The notes: generated by a model not told the origin, from the sequence alone. A DNA stretch of 64,000 nucleotides from Mesorhizobium mediterraneum (GCF_002284565.1 NZ_NPKI01000015.1:124001-188000), one strand, 5' to 3'; positions 16,694-25,996 are shown, counted from the first letter of the stretch. A program made the numbers and translations.

Positions 16694-18174
16694 CACGCCG
16701 TCTCGTATCTTGAAACCTGGATCGGCGCCTTGGTGCCGCTGGTCTCGGCAAAGAAGCGCAACAGCAGGTTCCGTGCCGCCAACGCCCGGTATTCGGCGCT
16801 CGCTCGCATGTCGGTCAGCGGGGTGAAATCCCTGGCGTATTCGGCCATCGCCGCCTCGACTGTCGCCTCGGTCCAAGGCTTGCCGAGCAACGCCTTTTCC
16901 ACGCCGAAAGCCCGTTTGGGCGTTGCCGCCATGCCGCCATAAGCGATACGCACCTCCGCCACCGTGCCATCCCTGGCCAGCGTCAGCAGGAACGCGCCAA
17001 GTGCTGCGGTGATGTCCTCGTCACGGCGCTTGGTGATCTTGTAGACGGCGAATTTGGTGTCTCTGCCTGGCACCGGGACATGCACGGCCTCGACGAATTC
17101 GCCCAGCTGCCGGTCCTGCTTGCCATAGGCGATAAAAAAATCTTCGAGCGGGATGGTCCGCCGCTTGTTGCCGCGGCGCAGCGTCAGCCGCGCACCAAGT
17201 GCGATCAGCGGCGGCGGCGTGTCGCCGATCGGCGAGCCGTTGGCGATGTTGCCGCCGATCGTGCCCATATTGCGCACCTGGTCGCCGCCGATGCGATCGA
17301 ACAGCGGGCCGAGCGCCGGGACGCGTTTCGCCAGCGTCGAGAAAGCCTCGGTATAGGTGACGCCGGCGCCGATCGAGATGACGCCCTTGTCCTCGGAGGT
17401 CCCGCACAGACCGTCGAGATTGCCGATGAAAATCGCCGGCGCAATATCGCGCATATGCTTGGTTACCCAAAGGCCGACATCGGTCGAACCGGCAACGATG
17501 GTGGCGCCCGGCTCCTTGTCGAGCACGGCAGCGAGATCGTCGGCATTGGCCGGCACGACCAGCCGCTGCTTACCGGCGCCGATCTCGATGCGCGCACCGT
17601 CTTTTATGGCCGCAAGCTTCTCGGCGATCGCCTTGCGCTCTGCTGCCAGCGGGTCCTTTGCCGCCTTGCCGTAGCTGGAGATGGCACGTGCGGCGCGAAC
17701 GATCGCCTCGTAGCCGGTGCAACGGCAGAGATTGCCCTGCAGTGCCTTTTCGATGGCCGCATCCGACGGCTCCGGCGACCGCATCCACAGGGCGTAAAGC
17801 GACATGACGAAGCCCGGCGTGCAGAAGCCGCATTGCGAGCCGTGGAAATCGACCATCGCCTGCTGCACGGGATGCAGCCTATCGCCGTCACCGCGCAGAT
17901 GCTCGACGGTCACGATATGAGTGCCATCGAGCGAGCCGAGGAAGCGGATGCAGGCATTGACGCTTTCATAGACCAGCCGGCCGGCTGAGAGCCTTCCGAC
18001 CAGCACGGTGCAGGCACCGCAATCGCCTTCGGCGCAGCCTTCCTTGGTGCCGCGCAGCGAGCGCTCGAGCCGTAGCCAGTCGAGCAAGGTCTCGTCGGGC
18101 GCAACCTTGGTCAGCGCAACGTGCTCGCCATTGAGGATGAAGCGTATCTCATTGCGTGTCTTGAGCCCGGCCAT
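16693..18174 (-). CDS. xdhA: Xanthine dehydrogenase small subunit (2Fe-2S and FAD)
   Basis: 493 residues. Plant-type ferredoxin cluster cysteines in GCAEGDCGAC (C47, C52, C55) plus C75; second cluster in QCGFCTPG (C115, C118) and NLCRCTGY (C150, C152). A FAD domain follows, with IVAGSTDVGLWVTK and IGGNIANGSPIGDTPP. Electrons pass from Moco through the clusters to FAD and NAD+. It starts 3 bases after the uraH stop and overlaps xdhB by one base, so uraH-xdhA-xdhB(-xdhC) form one operon. Confidence 0.95.
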   Translation of the reverse strand: MAGLKTRNEIRFILNGEHVALTKVAPDETLLDWLRLERSLRGTKEGCAEGDCGACTVLVGRLSAGRLVYESVNACIRFLGSLDGTHIVTVEHLRGDGDRLHPVQQAMVDFHGSQCGFCTPGFVMSLYALWMRSPEPSDAAIEKALQGNLCRCTGYEAIVRAARAISSYGKAAKDPLAAERKAIAEKLAAIKDGARIEIGAGKQRLVVPANADDLAAVLDKEPGATIVAGSTDVGLWVTKHMRDIAPAIFIGNLDGLCGTSEDKGVISIGAGVTYTEAFSTLAKRVPALGPLFDRIGGDQVRNMGTIGGNIANGSPIGDTPPPLIALGARLTLRRGNKRRTIPLEDFFIAYGKQDRQLGEFVEAVHVPVPGRDTKFAVYKITKRRDEDITAALGAFLLTLARDGTVAEVRIAYGGMAATPKRAFGVEKALLGKPWTEATVEAAMAEYARDFTPLTDMRASAEYRALAARNLLLRFFAETSGTKAPIQVSRYETA

Positions 18175-18177
18175 GTA

Positions 18178-18552
18178 TCAGCTCCCGCGATAGGTCGAAT
18201 AGCCGTAAGGCGATATGAGCAGTGGCACATGATAGTGCACCGGCTCGGCCATGCCGAAGCGGATCGGCACGCTGTCGAGGAAGGCCGGATCCGGCAGCCT
18301 CAATCCCTGCCGGCGCAGATAGTCGCCGGCCGCGAAGACCAGCTCGTATTCGCCGGTGCGGAATTCCGCGTTGGCAAGCAGCGGCGCGTCACAGCGGCCG
18401 TCGGCATTGGTGACCGCCGTCTTCAGATGCGTCCGCATGTCGCCGTTGATGCTGTAAAGCTCGATCGACAGGCCTGCCGCCGGCCTGCCGGTCGCGGTGT
18501 CGAGGACATGGGTCGTCAGACGTCCGCCTTCGGCTTTCGACGTTTCCGCCAC
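18178..18552 (-). CDS. uraH: 5-hydroxyisourate hydrolase (transthyretin-like)
   Basis: 124 residues from GTG 18552. Transthyretin-related HIUase: [18 protein letters not shown] at the N-terminus, the [19 protein letters not shown] end with the invariant YRGS C-terminus. It hydrolyses 5-hydroxyisourate, the PuuD product, to OHCU. The longer frame starting at 18624 would begin with residues encoded by the 19-bp tandem repeat, and family members begin close to the LTTHVLD strand; GGGAG lies upstream of GTG 18552. First gene of the minus-strand xdh operon. Confidence 0.9.
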   Translation of the reverse strand: MAETSKAEGGRLTTHVLDTATGRPAAGLSIELYSINGDMRTHLKTAVTNADGRCDAPLLANAEFRTGEYELVFAAGDYLRRQGLRLPDPAFLDSVPIRFGMAEPVHYHVPLLISPYGYSTYRGS

Positions 18553-18566
18553 TGGCTGCTCCCATT

Positions 18567-18604
18567 CCCGGTACAGTCGAACATGCCCGGTACCGTCGAA
18601 CATG
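18567..18604. repeat. Two tandem 19-bp direct repeats in the purine divergent promoter
   Basis: CCCGGTACAGTCGAACATG is followed at once by CCCGGTACCGTCGAACATG, one mismatch in 19. The pair lies between uraH (minus) and puuE-uraD (plus). Tandem copies in a divergent promoter are often regulator-binding sites. Two units are too few for a CRISPR. Confidence 0.8.
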
Positions 18605-18610
18605 TTTGAC
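18595..18610. promoter_or_regulatory. Palindromic operator candidate, uraH / puuE divergent promoter
   Basis: GTCGAACATGTTTGAC is a 16-bp dyad with a single mismatched pair. It overlaps the second 19-bp repeat, and the first repeat contains its left half. It is well placed to control both the xdh operon and the ureide operon. The cognate regulator is not identified. Confidence 0.5.
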
Positions 18611-18745
18611 GAATTGTGCGCCAATTAAAGGCGATGCATAAGTTCCGGTCGAGCGGAGTGCTGCAAAAACACTTTCAAAAATTTCGGGGGAATGCGCAAG
18701 CGGCCCTTTCGACTATCCTGATCACACCATCCGGCAGGAGCGACA

Positions 18746-20176
18746 ATGCGTTACGAACGAGACATGCGTGGCTACGGCGCCAATCCGCCGGATCCGAAAT
18801 GGCCTGGCGGGGCGCATGTGGCGGTGCAGTTCGTCGTCAATTACGAGGAAGGTGGCGAGAACTGCGTCCTGCATGGCGACAAGGCTTCGGAAGCTTTCCT
18901 CTCCGAGATCGTCGGCGCCGCGCCCTGGCTTGGCCAGCGCCATTGGAATATGGAATCGATCTACGAATATGGCGCGCGCGCCGGCTTCTGGCGATTGCTG
19001 CGCCTGTTCACCGAGGCTGAGGTGCCGGTCACCTGCTACGGCGTCGCCACAGCGCTGGCGCGTTCGCCCGACCAGGTCGCGGCGATGCAGGAGGCCGGCT
19101 GGGAGATCGCCTCGCACGGGCTGAAATGGATCGACTATCGCGACCATGCGCCGGAAGACGAGCGCCGCGACATGGAAGCGGCGATCCAGCTACACTACGA
19201 GGTGACCGGGGCACGGCCGACCGGCTGGTACACCGGCCGCACGTCGATCAACACTGTGCGGCTGGCGGCGGAAGAAGGCGGCTTCGACTATGTGTCGGAC
19301 ACCTATGACGACGAACTGCCTTACTGGTTCGAGCATGATGGGCCGGACGGGTCGACAAAGCCGCAACTCATCATCCCCTACACGCTCGACGCCAACGACA
19401 TGCGCTTCGCGACGCCGCAAGGCTTCAACTCGGGCGACCAGTTCTTCGCCTATCTCAGGGACAGTTTCGACACGCTCTATGCCGAGGGGAAGCTAGGGCG
19501 GCCGCGCATGATGAATATCGGCCTGCACTGCCGTCTCGTCGGCCGGCCGGGCCGGGTCGCGGCGCTCAAGCGCTTTGTCGACTACGTCAAATCGCACGAC
19601 AAGGTATGGCTGGCGCGGCGCATCGACATCGCCAGGCACTGGCAGGAGACCCATCCGTTCCGGCGGCCGGCGCTGCGCCCGTCGAAAATGGAGTTCGAGG
19701 CCTTCGTCCAGGCATTCGGTGGGATGTTCGAGCATTCGCCGTGGATCGCCGAACGCGCCTACGAGTTGGAGCTCGGCCCGGCGCATGACAGCGCCGGCGG
19801 CCTCCATAATGCACTGTGTCGTGTCTTTCGCGGCGCCAGCGAGGCCGAGCGGCTCTCCGTGCTCAACGCCCACCCCGACCTTGCCGGCAAATTGGCGCAG
19901 GCCAAGCGGCTGACGGCGGAATCGGCCAGAGAGCAGGCTTCAGCCGGGCTCGACGCACTGACCGATAAGGAGCGCGAGCTGTTCTCAAAACTCAATGCCG
20001 CCTACGTCACGTCCTTTGGCTTTCCCTTCATCATCGCGGTGAAAGGCAAGACCAAGGTGGAAATCCTGGCGGAGTTCGAGGCGCGCAGCGGCAACACCCG
20101 CGGCGTCGAATTCGACACCGCTTGCAAACAGGTCGAGCGCATCGCGCTGCTTCGCCTCAAGGACTTACTTCCGTAA
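18746..20176 (+). CDS. puuE: Allantoinase PuuE fused to OHCU decarboxylase
   Basis: 476 residues with two enzymes. Residues 1 to about 310 are a polysaccharide-deacetylase-fold PuuE allantoinase (VQFVVNYEEGGE, NMESIYEYGARAGFWRL, GWEIASHGLKWIDY), which opens allantoin to allantoate without a metal. Residues from about 320 are OHCU decarboxylase UraD: LNAHPDLAGKLA with the catalytic histidine, EQASAGLDALT and FGFPFIIAVKG. The fusion covers the steps on either side of allantoin. ATG 18746 follows CAGGAG. First gene of a tightly packed ureide operon. Confidence 0.94.
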   Translation: MRYERDMRGYGANPPDPKWPGGAHVAVQFVVNYEEGGENCVLHGDKASEAFLSEIVGAAPWLGQRHWNMESIYEYGARAGFWRLLRLFTEAEVPVTCYGVATALARSPDQVAAMQEAGWEIASHGLKWIDYRDHAPEDERRDMEAAIQLHYEVTGARPTGWYTGRTSINTVRLAAEEGGFDYVSDTYDDELPYWFEHDGPDGSTKPQLIIPYTLDANDMRFATPQGFNSGDQFFAYLRDSFDTLYAEGKLGRPRMMNIGLHCRLVGRPGRVAALKRFVDYVKSHDKVWLARRIDIARHWQETHPFRRPALRPSKMEFEAFVQAFGGMFEHSPWIAERAYELELGPAHDSAGGLHNALCRVFRGASEAERLSVLNAHPDLAGKLAQAKRLTAESAREQASAGLDALTDKERELFSKLNAAYVTSFGFPFIIAVKGKTKVEILAEFEARSGNTRGVEFDTACKQVERIALLRLKDLLP

Positions 20177-21072
20177 TGGGCTTTGGCTCCCGCAATAGGC
20201 TTGAACTCATGGATACGATCAAGATGGCCGACCGAACCTATTACGCGCCGCATGGCGGCCACCCCGGCCAGAGCGAGCTGCTGACCGGCCGGGCCGTCTT
20301 CACCGAGGCCTATGCAGTCATTCCCCGAGGCGTGATGCAGGACATCGTCACCAGCGCCTTGCCGTTCTGGGACAAAACCCGAGTCTGGGTGCTGTCGCGC
20401 CCATTGTCCGGCTTCGCCGAGACGTTCTCGCAATATATCGTCGAGGTCGCGCCCGGCGGCGGCAGCGACCGGCCGGAACCGGATGCCGGCGCCGAGGGCG
20501 TCTTGTTCGTGGTCGAGGGCGAGCTGAGCGTCTTGCTGGCTGGCGAGAAACATGTCCTGCAGCCGGGTGGCTTTGCTTTCCTGCCGCCGGCCAGCGGATG
20601 GACCGTTCGCAACGAGAGCGATGAAGCTGTCCGCTTCCACTGGATCCGCAAGGCTTACGAAGCCGTCGAAGGCATCGATCCGCCGCAGGCCTTCTTCGCC
20701 AACGAACGGAACATTGCGCCGACGCCCATGCCGGGCACCGAAGGCAGATGGGCGACAACACGCTTCGTCGATCCTGAAGACATGCGCCACGATATGCATA
20801 TCACCCTCGTCACGCTCGAGCCGGGCGCGGTTATCCCCTTTGCCGAGACCCATGTGATGGAGCACGGGCTCTATGTACTGGAAGGCAAGGCGGTCTATCG
20901 GCTCAACCAGGACTGGGTCGAGGTCGAGGCCGGCGACTATATGTGGCTGCGCGCCTTCTGTCCGCAGGCCTGCTATGCCGGCGGTCCGGGCCAGTTCCGA
21001 TACTTGCTCTACAAGGACGTCAACCGGCACGCCAAGCTTGGCGGCGCCGGCATCGCGAAGCGCGTGCCATGA
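20176..21072 (+). CDS. allE: (S)-ureidoglycine aminohydrolase, bicupin
   Basis: 298 residues from ATG 20176 (TAATG with the puuE stop); ATG 20209 or 20224 are possible and would fit the family start near TYYAPHGGHP better. Two cupin domains: VFTEAYAVIPRGVMQDIV, GVLFVVEGELSVLL and the second with MRHDMHITLVTLEPGAVIPF, ETHVMEHGLYVLEGKAVYRL carrying the metal-binding H and E residues. The enzyme releases ammonia from ureidoglycine to give ureidoglycolate. The stop overlaps allA by 4 bases. Confidence 0.9.
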   Translation: MGFGSRNRLELMDTIKMADRTYYAPHGGHPGQSELLTGRAVFTEAYAVIPRGVMQDIVTSALPFWDKTRVWVLSRPLSGFAETFSQYIVEVAPGGGSDRPEPDAGAEGVLFVVEGELSVLLAGEKHVLQPGGFAFLPPASGWTVRNESDEAVRFHWIRKAYEAVEGIDPPQAFFANERNIAPTPMPGTEGRWATTRFVDPEDMRHDMHITLVTLEPGAVIPFAETHVMEHGLYVLEGKAVYRLNQDWVEVEAGDYMWLRAFCPQACYAGGPGQFRYLLYKDVNRHAKLGGAGIAKRVP

Positions 21073-21572
21073 GCCGCATTGTCGCCCGGCCGCTGACCCG
21101 CGAGAACTTCGCCGAATTCGGCGACGTCATCGACATGGGCGGCGATAACCACTATCCGATCAACGGCGGCAAGGCCGAGCGTTATCACGACCTCGCCACG
21201 GCCCAAGCGCTGGGGCCGAATGCGCGCGTGCTGATCTCCATGGTGCGGGGCACGCCTTACGATTTTCCGCTGAAGCTCACCATGGTCGAGCGTCACCCGT
21301 TCGGCAGCCAGGCTTTCATCCCGCTGTCGCCACGGCCGTTCCTGGTCATCGTCTGCCATGATGGCGACGAAGGTCCAGGCGAGCCGCACGCCTTCATCAC
21401 CGCGCCCGGGCAAGGCGTCAACTATCCGCGCAATCTGTGGCACGGCGTGCTGACGCCGATCGGCGAGGCCCAGGATTTTCTCGTCGTCGACCGCGGTGGC
21501 GACGGCTCCAACCTCGAAGAGTGCCATTTCTCGCACGCTTACGAGATCGATCTCCCCGACGGGAGCCAGTGA
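21069..21572 (+). CDS. allA: Ureidoglycolate lyase
   Basis: 167 residues from ATG 21069. AllA family: ENFAEFGDVIDMGG, YHDLATAQALGP, MVERHPFGSQAFIPL and GVNYPRNLWHGVL. It splits ureidoglycolate into glyoxylate and urea, the end of the ureide route. Coupled by ATGA to allE and by TGATG to the following deaminase gene, so all four are read from one message. Confidence 0.93.
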   Translation: MSRIVARPLTRENFAEFGDVIDMGGDNHYPINGGKAERYHDLATAQALGPNARVLISMVRGTPYDFPLKLTMVERHPFGSQAFIPLSPRPFLVIVCHDGDEGPGEPHAFITAPGQGVNYPRNLWHGVLTPIGEAQDFLVVDRGGDGSNLEECHFSHAYEIDLPDGSQ

Positions 21573-22165
21573 TGGCTGACATTTCGCTGATCGACCGCCT
21601 GCTCGACGTCATCGAGCATGATATCGTGCCGAAGACGGCCGAAGGCGTCGCCCACGGCAATAAGCTGTTCGGCGCGGCGATCCTGAGAAAGGATGACCGC
21701 TCGCTGGTGCTCGCCGAAACCAACAACGAGACGGAGAATCCGCTCTGGCATGGCGAAGTGCACTGCCTGAAGCGATTCTATGAAATGCCGAAGGCCGAGC
21801 GCGTCGACACCAAGGACGCCATCTTCCTCGCCACGCACGAACCCTGCTCGCTCTGCCTGTCGGCGATCACCTGGACCGGCTTCGATAATTTCTACTATTT
21901 GTTCAGCCACGAGGATTCGCGCGACAGCTTCGCCATTCCGCACGATTTGAAAATCCTGAAGGAGGTCTTCACCCTCGACCCCGGCGGCTACAATGCCGAG
22001 AACGCCTATTGGAAGAGCTTTTCGATCCGCAAATTGGTGCGGTCACTGCCCGAGGCCGAGCGCCTGCGGCTGGAAACGCGGATCGGCACCATTTCGGCGC
22101 GCTATGACGAACTGTCCAGCGCTTACCAGGCGAGCAAGACCGAGAACGACATTCCGTTGAGTTGA
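21572..22165 (+). CDS. Cytidine-deaminase-fold nucleoside/base deaminase, substrate unknown
   Basis: 197 residues from ATG 21572, sharing one base with the allA stop; the longer frame upstream is allA shadow. Zinc site of the CDA superfamily: HGEVHCL (H, catalytic E) and PCSLC (two cysteines). About 40 residues longer than CDA-type guanine deaminases, with a helical C-terminal tail. The tight coupling suggests a purine- or ureide-related deamination, but guaD already covers guanine. It could be another base, nucleoside or damaged purine deaminase. Confidence 0.85.
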   Translation: MADISLIDRLLDVIEHDIVPKTAEGVAHGNKLFGAAILRKDDRSLVLAETNNETENPLWHGEVHCLKRFYEMPKAERVDTKDAIFLATHEPCSLCLSAITWTGFDNFYYLFSHEDSRDSFAIPHDLKILKEVFTLDPGGYNAENAYWKSFSIRKLVRSLPEAERLRLETRIGTISARYDELSSAYQASKTENDIPLS

Positions 22166-22248
22166 CGCGGATTGACCAGCCGAATTCGTTGGCTGGCCCA
22201 CGACGCGGCAGGCTTGGGCTCCATCATGCAGTCACCTAGGAGCCCAGC

Positions 22249-24234
22249 ATGAAAACCGTCACTGAATTTCCCCGCAAGGTCGTCGAATTTCCGGATATGG
22301 GGATCGTCATGCCGGATGGCTGCCGGCTGTCGGCGCGAGTGTGGATGCCCGACGACGCCAGCGACGATCCGGTGCCGGCGATCCTTGAGCATCTGCCTTA
22401 CCGCAAGCGCGACAGCACGATCTTTCGCGATCAGCTGACGCATCCCTATTTCGCCGGCCACGGCTACGCCTCGATCCGCGTCGACATGCGCGGCAATGGC
22501 GATTCCGAAGGGCTTATGGACGACGAATATTCCGAGCAGGAACTGCAGGACGCCTGTGATGTGATCGCCTGGGCGGCGGCCCAGCCCTGGTGCAACGGCA
22601 AAGTCGGCATGATGGGCATCTCCTGGGGCGGCTTCAACTGCCTGCAGACAGCAGCCAAGCAGCCGCCGGCGCTGAAGGCGGTGATCAGTCTCTGCTCGAC
22701 CGTCGACCGCTATGCCGATGACATCCACTACAAGGGCGGCTGCCTGTTGATCGAGAATTTCGGCTGGGCCTCGACCATGCTGTCCTATTCGTCGCGACCG
22801 CCGGACCCGCTGCTGGCCGGCGACAACAGATGGCGCGACCTGTGGCTGACCCGGCTGGAGAACCAGCCCTTCCTGGCGCCGCTGTGGCTGAGGCACCAGC
22901 ACCGCGACGCCTATTGGAAGCGCGGCTCGATCTGCGAGGACTATTCCGCCATTAAAGCCGCAGTGCTGTCGATCGGCGGCTGGCACGACGGCTATCGCAA
23001 CACCATTTCCCATCTCGCCGCCAATATCGAGGCGCCGGTCAAGGGCATCGTCGGCCCCTGGATCCACAAGTACCCGCACTACGCAGCACCGAAACCAGCG
23101 ATCGGCTTCCTGCAGGAGGCCTTGCGCTGGTGGGACCGCTGGCTAAAGGGCATCGACACCGGCGTCGAGGCCGACCCGGCCTACCGCGCCTATGTGATGG
23201 ACAGCGTGCGCCCCGCGCGCTGGCATCCGGAGCGGCCGGGCCGCTGGGTCGCTGAATCGGTATGGCCGTCGCCCGAAATCGAGACACGTGAGATCGAACT
23301 GATCCCGGAAGGCGCCAAGGCTGCAATCGTGGCTTCGCCACAAAGCTGCGGCCTCGCCGGTGGCGAATATTTCCCCTTCACCTTCGGGCCGGAATTGCCC
23401 GGCGACCAGCGCCCCGACGATGCATTATCGGTGTGTTTCGACCAGCCGGTGCTAACAGAGGCGATCGACATTGTCGGCGCGCCGGAAGTACTGGTCAGGG
23501 TTTCGTCCGACCGGCCTCAAGCGAACATCGCGATCCGGCTGTGCGACGTGCATCCCGACGGCGCGTCGGAGCTGATGTCCTATGGCGTGCTCAACCTGAC
23601 GCATCGCAACTCGCACGAATTCCCCGAGGCGCTGGTGCCGGGCGAAACCGTCAGCGCCCGTGTGGTGCTCGACCAGTGCGCCTATCGCGTGCCATCAGGC
23701 CACCGCCTGCGTATCGCCGTTTCGAACGCCTATTGGCCGATGATCTGGCCATCGCCGGAACCGGTCCGGCTCGACCTGTCGGCGGCAACACTGAAGCTGC
23801 CGTTGCGCCCGCTGGCGCAACGCGACGAAGTCACGTTCCCCCCGCCCGAGGCCGCCGCGCCCTGGGCAACCGAAACGGTCCGCGCCGCCAATTCCGAACG
23901 TCATGTCGACCGCGACGAGAAGACCGGAATCGTCACGCTTTCCATCGTCGACGATTTCGGCGAGGTGCGCGACCTGGAGCATGGCCTTGCCAATGGCAGC
24001 ATCGCGAGTGAGACATGGGCGATCCATCCGGACAATCCACTGTCGGCGTCGGGCAAGACGCACTGGACGCAGACGCTGTCGCGAAATGGATGGTCGGTGC
24101 GCACCGAAACATCAGCCGAAATGCGGTCCGACGCGCAAAGCTTCATGGTAAGCGCCAGAATCGAAGCCTATGAAGGCGAGAAACTGGTTTTCGAGCGCTC
24201 TTTCGAAGAGAAAATCCCGCGCGCGCTGCTTTGA
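22249..24234 (+). CDS. CocE/NonD family hydrolase
   Basis: 661 residues. N-terminal alpha/beta hydrolase with the X-Pro dipeptidyl-peptidase nucleophile motif GMMGISWGGFN (serine near residue 127), DMRGNGDSEG, and a C-terminal jelly-roll (PepX C-like) domain with VLDQCAYRVPSGHRLRIAVS. Family members cleave acyl esters or proline-containing peptides. No signal peptide. CTAGGAG lies before ATG 22249. It precedes a dipeptide-type ABC transporter and may act on the imported compound. Confidence 0.85.
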   Translation: MKTVTEFPRKVVEFPDMGIVMPDGCRLSARVWMPDDASDDPVPAILEHLPYRKRDSTIFRDQLTHPYFAGHGYASIRVDMRGNGDSEGLMDDEYSEQELQDACDVIAWAAAQPWCNGKVGMMGISWGGFNCLQTAAKQPPALKAVISLCSTVDRYADDIHYKGGCLLIENFGWASTMLSYSSRPPDPLLAGDNRWRDLWLTRLENQPFLAPLWLRHQHRDAYWKRGSICEDYSAIKAAVLSIGGWHDGYRNTISHLAANIEAPVKGIVGPWIHKYPHYAAPKPAIGFLQEALRWWDRWLKGIDTGVEADPAYRAYVMDSVRPARWHPERPGRWVAESVWPSPEIETREIELIPEGAKAAIVASPQSCGLAGGEYFPFTFGPELPGDQRPDDALSVCFDQPVLTEAIDIVGAPEVLVRVSSDRPQANIAIRLCDVHPDGASELMSYGVLNLTHRNSHEFPEALVPGETVSARVVLDQCAYRVPSGHRLRIAVSNAYWPMIWPSPEPVRLDLSAATLKLPLRPLAQRDEVTFPPPEAAAPWATETVRAANSERHVDRDEKTGIVTLSIVDDFGEVRDLEHGLANGSIASETWAIHPDNPLSASGKTHWTQTLSRNGWSVRTETSAEMRSDAQSFMVSARIEAYEGEKLVFERSFEEKIPRALL

Positions 24235-24390
24235 GCGCTTATGCGGATTGGTCCAATTGCGACGTACGATTTACGCCACGGCATGTCGCATTCGGTCTTG
24301 CTTACAGCGTTCCCTTGCGGTCATTATTCTCCTCACAAGAAATGATAAAAAACGACCACAAGGTCGAACCAACAGAGTGAGGAACTCAAC

Positions 24391-25980
24391 ATGTCGAACG
24401 AACTGGAATTTCTCAGCCGGCGCGTCGCGTCCGGCAAACTGAGCCGTCGTGATTTTCTCGGCCGGGCGGCAGCGCTCGGCGTCACCGCGACCTTCGCCAA
24501 CTCGCTGCTTTCAAGTGCGGCGCGCGCCGCGGGTCCGGTCAAGGGCGGCACGCTGAAGGCCGGCCTGGTCGGCGGCGAGTCCACCAACAGCCTCGATCCG
24601 GCCCTGTTCATGACCCAGGTGCCGTTCGCCTTCGGCAAGATGTGGGGCGAACTGATCGTCGAGCTTTCCCCGGAAGGCAATCTCGAGAACCGCATCGCCG
24701 AGGAGATCGGCTCGTCGGACGACGCCAAGGTCTGGACGCTGAAGATCCGCGACGGCGTCGAATTCCACAATGGCAAGACGGTGACCGCCGAGGACGTGGC
24801 CGCCACGCTCGAACGCCATTCGGACGAGAAGTCGAAGTCGGGCGCGCTCGGCTACATGAAAGGCATCGAGAGCATCAAGGCCAGCGGCAAGGAAGTCGTG
24901 CTGACGCTGAAGGAAGCCAATGCCGACCTGCCCTATCTGCTCAGCGATTACCATTTGATCATCCAGCCCAATGGCGGCAAGGACAAGGCCGACGCCGGCA
25001 TCTCGGCCGGACCCTACAAGATCACCACCAACGAACCCGGCGTGCGCCATGGCGGCGAGCGGTTCGCCAATTACTGGCAGGCCGACAAGATGGGCCATGC
25101 CGACCAGATCGAGATCATCGTCATCAACGACGCCACGGCGCGCACTTCTGCCTTGCAGGGCGGCCAGGTCAACATGATCAACCGCGTCGAGCCGAAGATC
25201 GTCGACCTGATCAAGCGGCTGCCCGGCGTTACCATCCGCAACCATGCGGGTCCTGGCCACTACGTCTTCATCATGCATTGCAACACGGCGCCGTTCGACA
25301 ACAACGATTTGCGCATGGCGCTGAAGCTGGCGATCGACCGCGAGGAGATGCTCGACAAGATCCTCAGAGGCTATGGCTCGCTCGGCAACGACTTTCCGAT
25401 CAACTCGGCCTATCCGCTGTTTTCCGAGGACATCGAGCAGCGCAAATACGATCCCGACAAGGCAAAGTTCCACTACAAGAAGTCGGGCCATGACGGCGCC
25501 GTCCTGCTCAGGACATCGGACGTCGCCTTCCCAGGCGCAGTCGACGCCTCGCAACTGTTCCAGCAGAGCGCGGCCAAGGCCGGCATCACGCTGGAGATCA
25601 AGCGCGAGCCGGGCGACGGCTACTGGTCGGAAGTATGGAACAAGCAGCCCTTCTGCGCCTCCTACTGGGGCGGACGCTCGACGCAAGACCAGATGTATTC
25701 GACTGCTTACCTGTCGACGGCCGACTGGAACGACACGCGTTTCAAGCGTCCCGATTTCGACAAGATGGTGCTGGCGGCGCGTGCCGAGCTCGACGAAGCC
25801 AAGCGCAAGGCGATGTATCGCGACATGGCGATGCTCGTCCGCGACGAAGGTGGCCTGATCCTGCCGATGTTCAACCAGTTCATCGACGCGACGGGCGCCA
25901 AGGTCGCCGGCTGGGTCGACGATCCGCATCAGGAGCTGATGAACGGGTACGCTCTGGCAAAGTGCTGGCTCGAAGCCTGA
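24391..25980 (+). CDS. ABC transporter substrate-binding protein, family 5 (peptide/nickel type)
   Basis: 529 residues. A twin-arginine signal (SRRDFLGRAAALG, 18-30, then a hydrophobic stretch ending at SSAARAA) targets it to the periplasm. The mature part is SBP_bac_5: GGTLKAGLVGGES, DGVEFHNGKTVTAEDV and LAIDREEMLDKILRGYG. It should bind an oligopeptide or similar solute for the permeases that follow. GTGAGGAACTCAAC carries a ribosome site. Start of the four-gene transporter operon. Confidence 0.92.
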   Translation: MSNELEFLSRRVASGKLSRRDFLGRAAALGVTATFANSLLSSAARAAGPVKGGTLKAGLVGGESTNSLDPALFMTQVPFAFGKMWGELIVELSPEGNLENRIAEEIGSSDDAKVWTLKIRDGVEFHNGKTVTAEDVAATLERHSDEKSKSGALGYMKGIESIKASGKEVVLTLKEANADLPYLLSDYHLIIQPNGGKDKADAGISAGPYKITTNEPGVRHGGERFANYWQADKMGHADQIEIIVINDATARTSALQGGQVNMINRVEPKIVDLIKRLPGVTIRNHAGPGHYVFIMHCNTAPFDNNDLRMALKLAIDREEMLDKILRGYGSLGNDFPINSAYPLFSEDIEQRKYDPDKAKFHYKKSGHDGAVLLRTSDVAFPGAVDASQLFQQSAAKAGITLEIKREPGDGYWSEVWNKQPFCASYWGGRSTQDQMYSTAYLSTADWNDTRFKRPDFDKMVLAARAELDEAKRKAMYRDMAMLVRDEGGLILPMFNQFIDATGAKVAGWVDDPHQELMNGYALAKCWLEA

Positions 25981-25996
25981 GCCCGGCCTTGCGGAT

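Noticed and set aside
18567-18604. Tandem repeat as a possible CRISPR
   Set aside because: Only two units with no spacer between them; better read as regulatory direct repeats.
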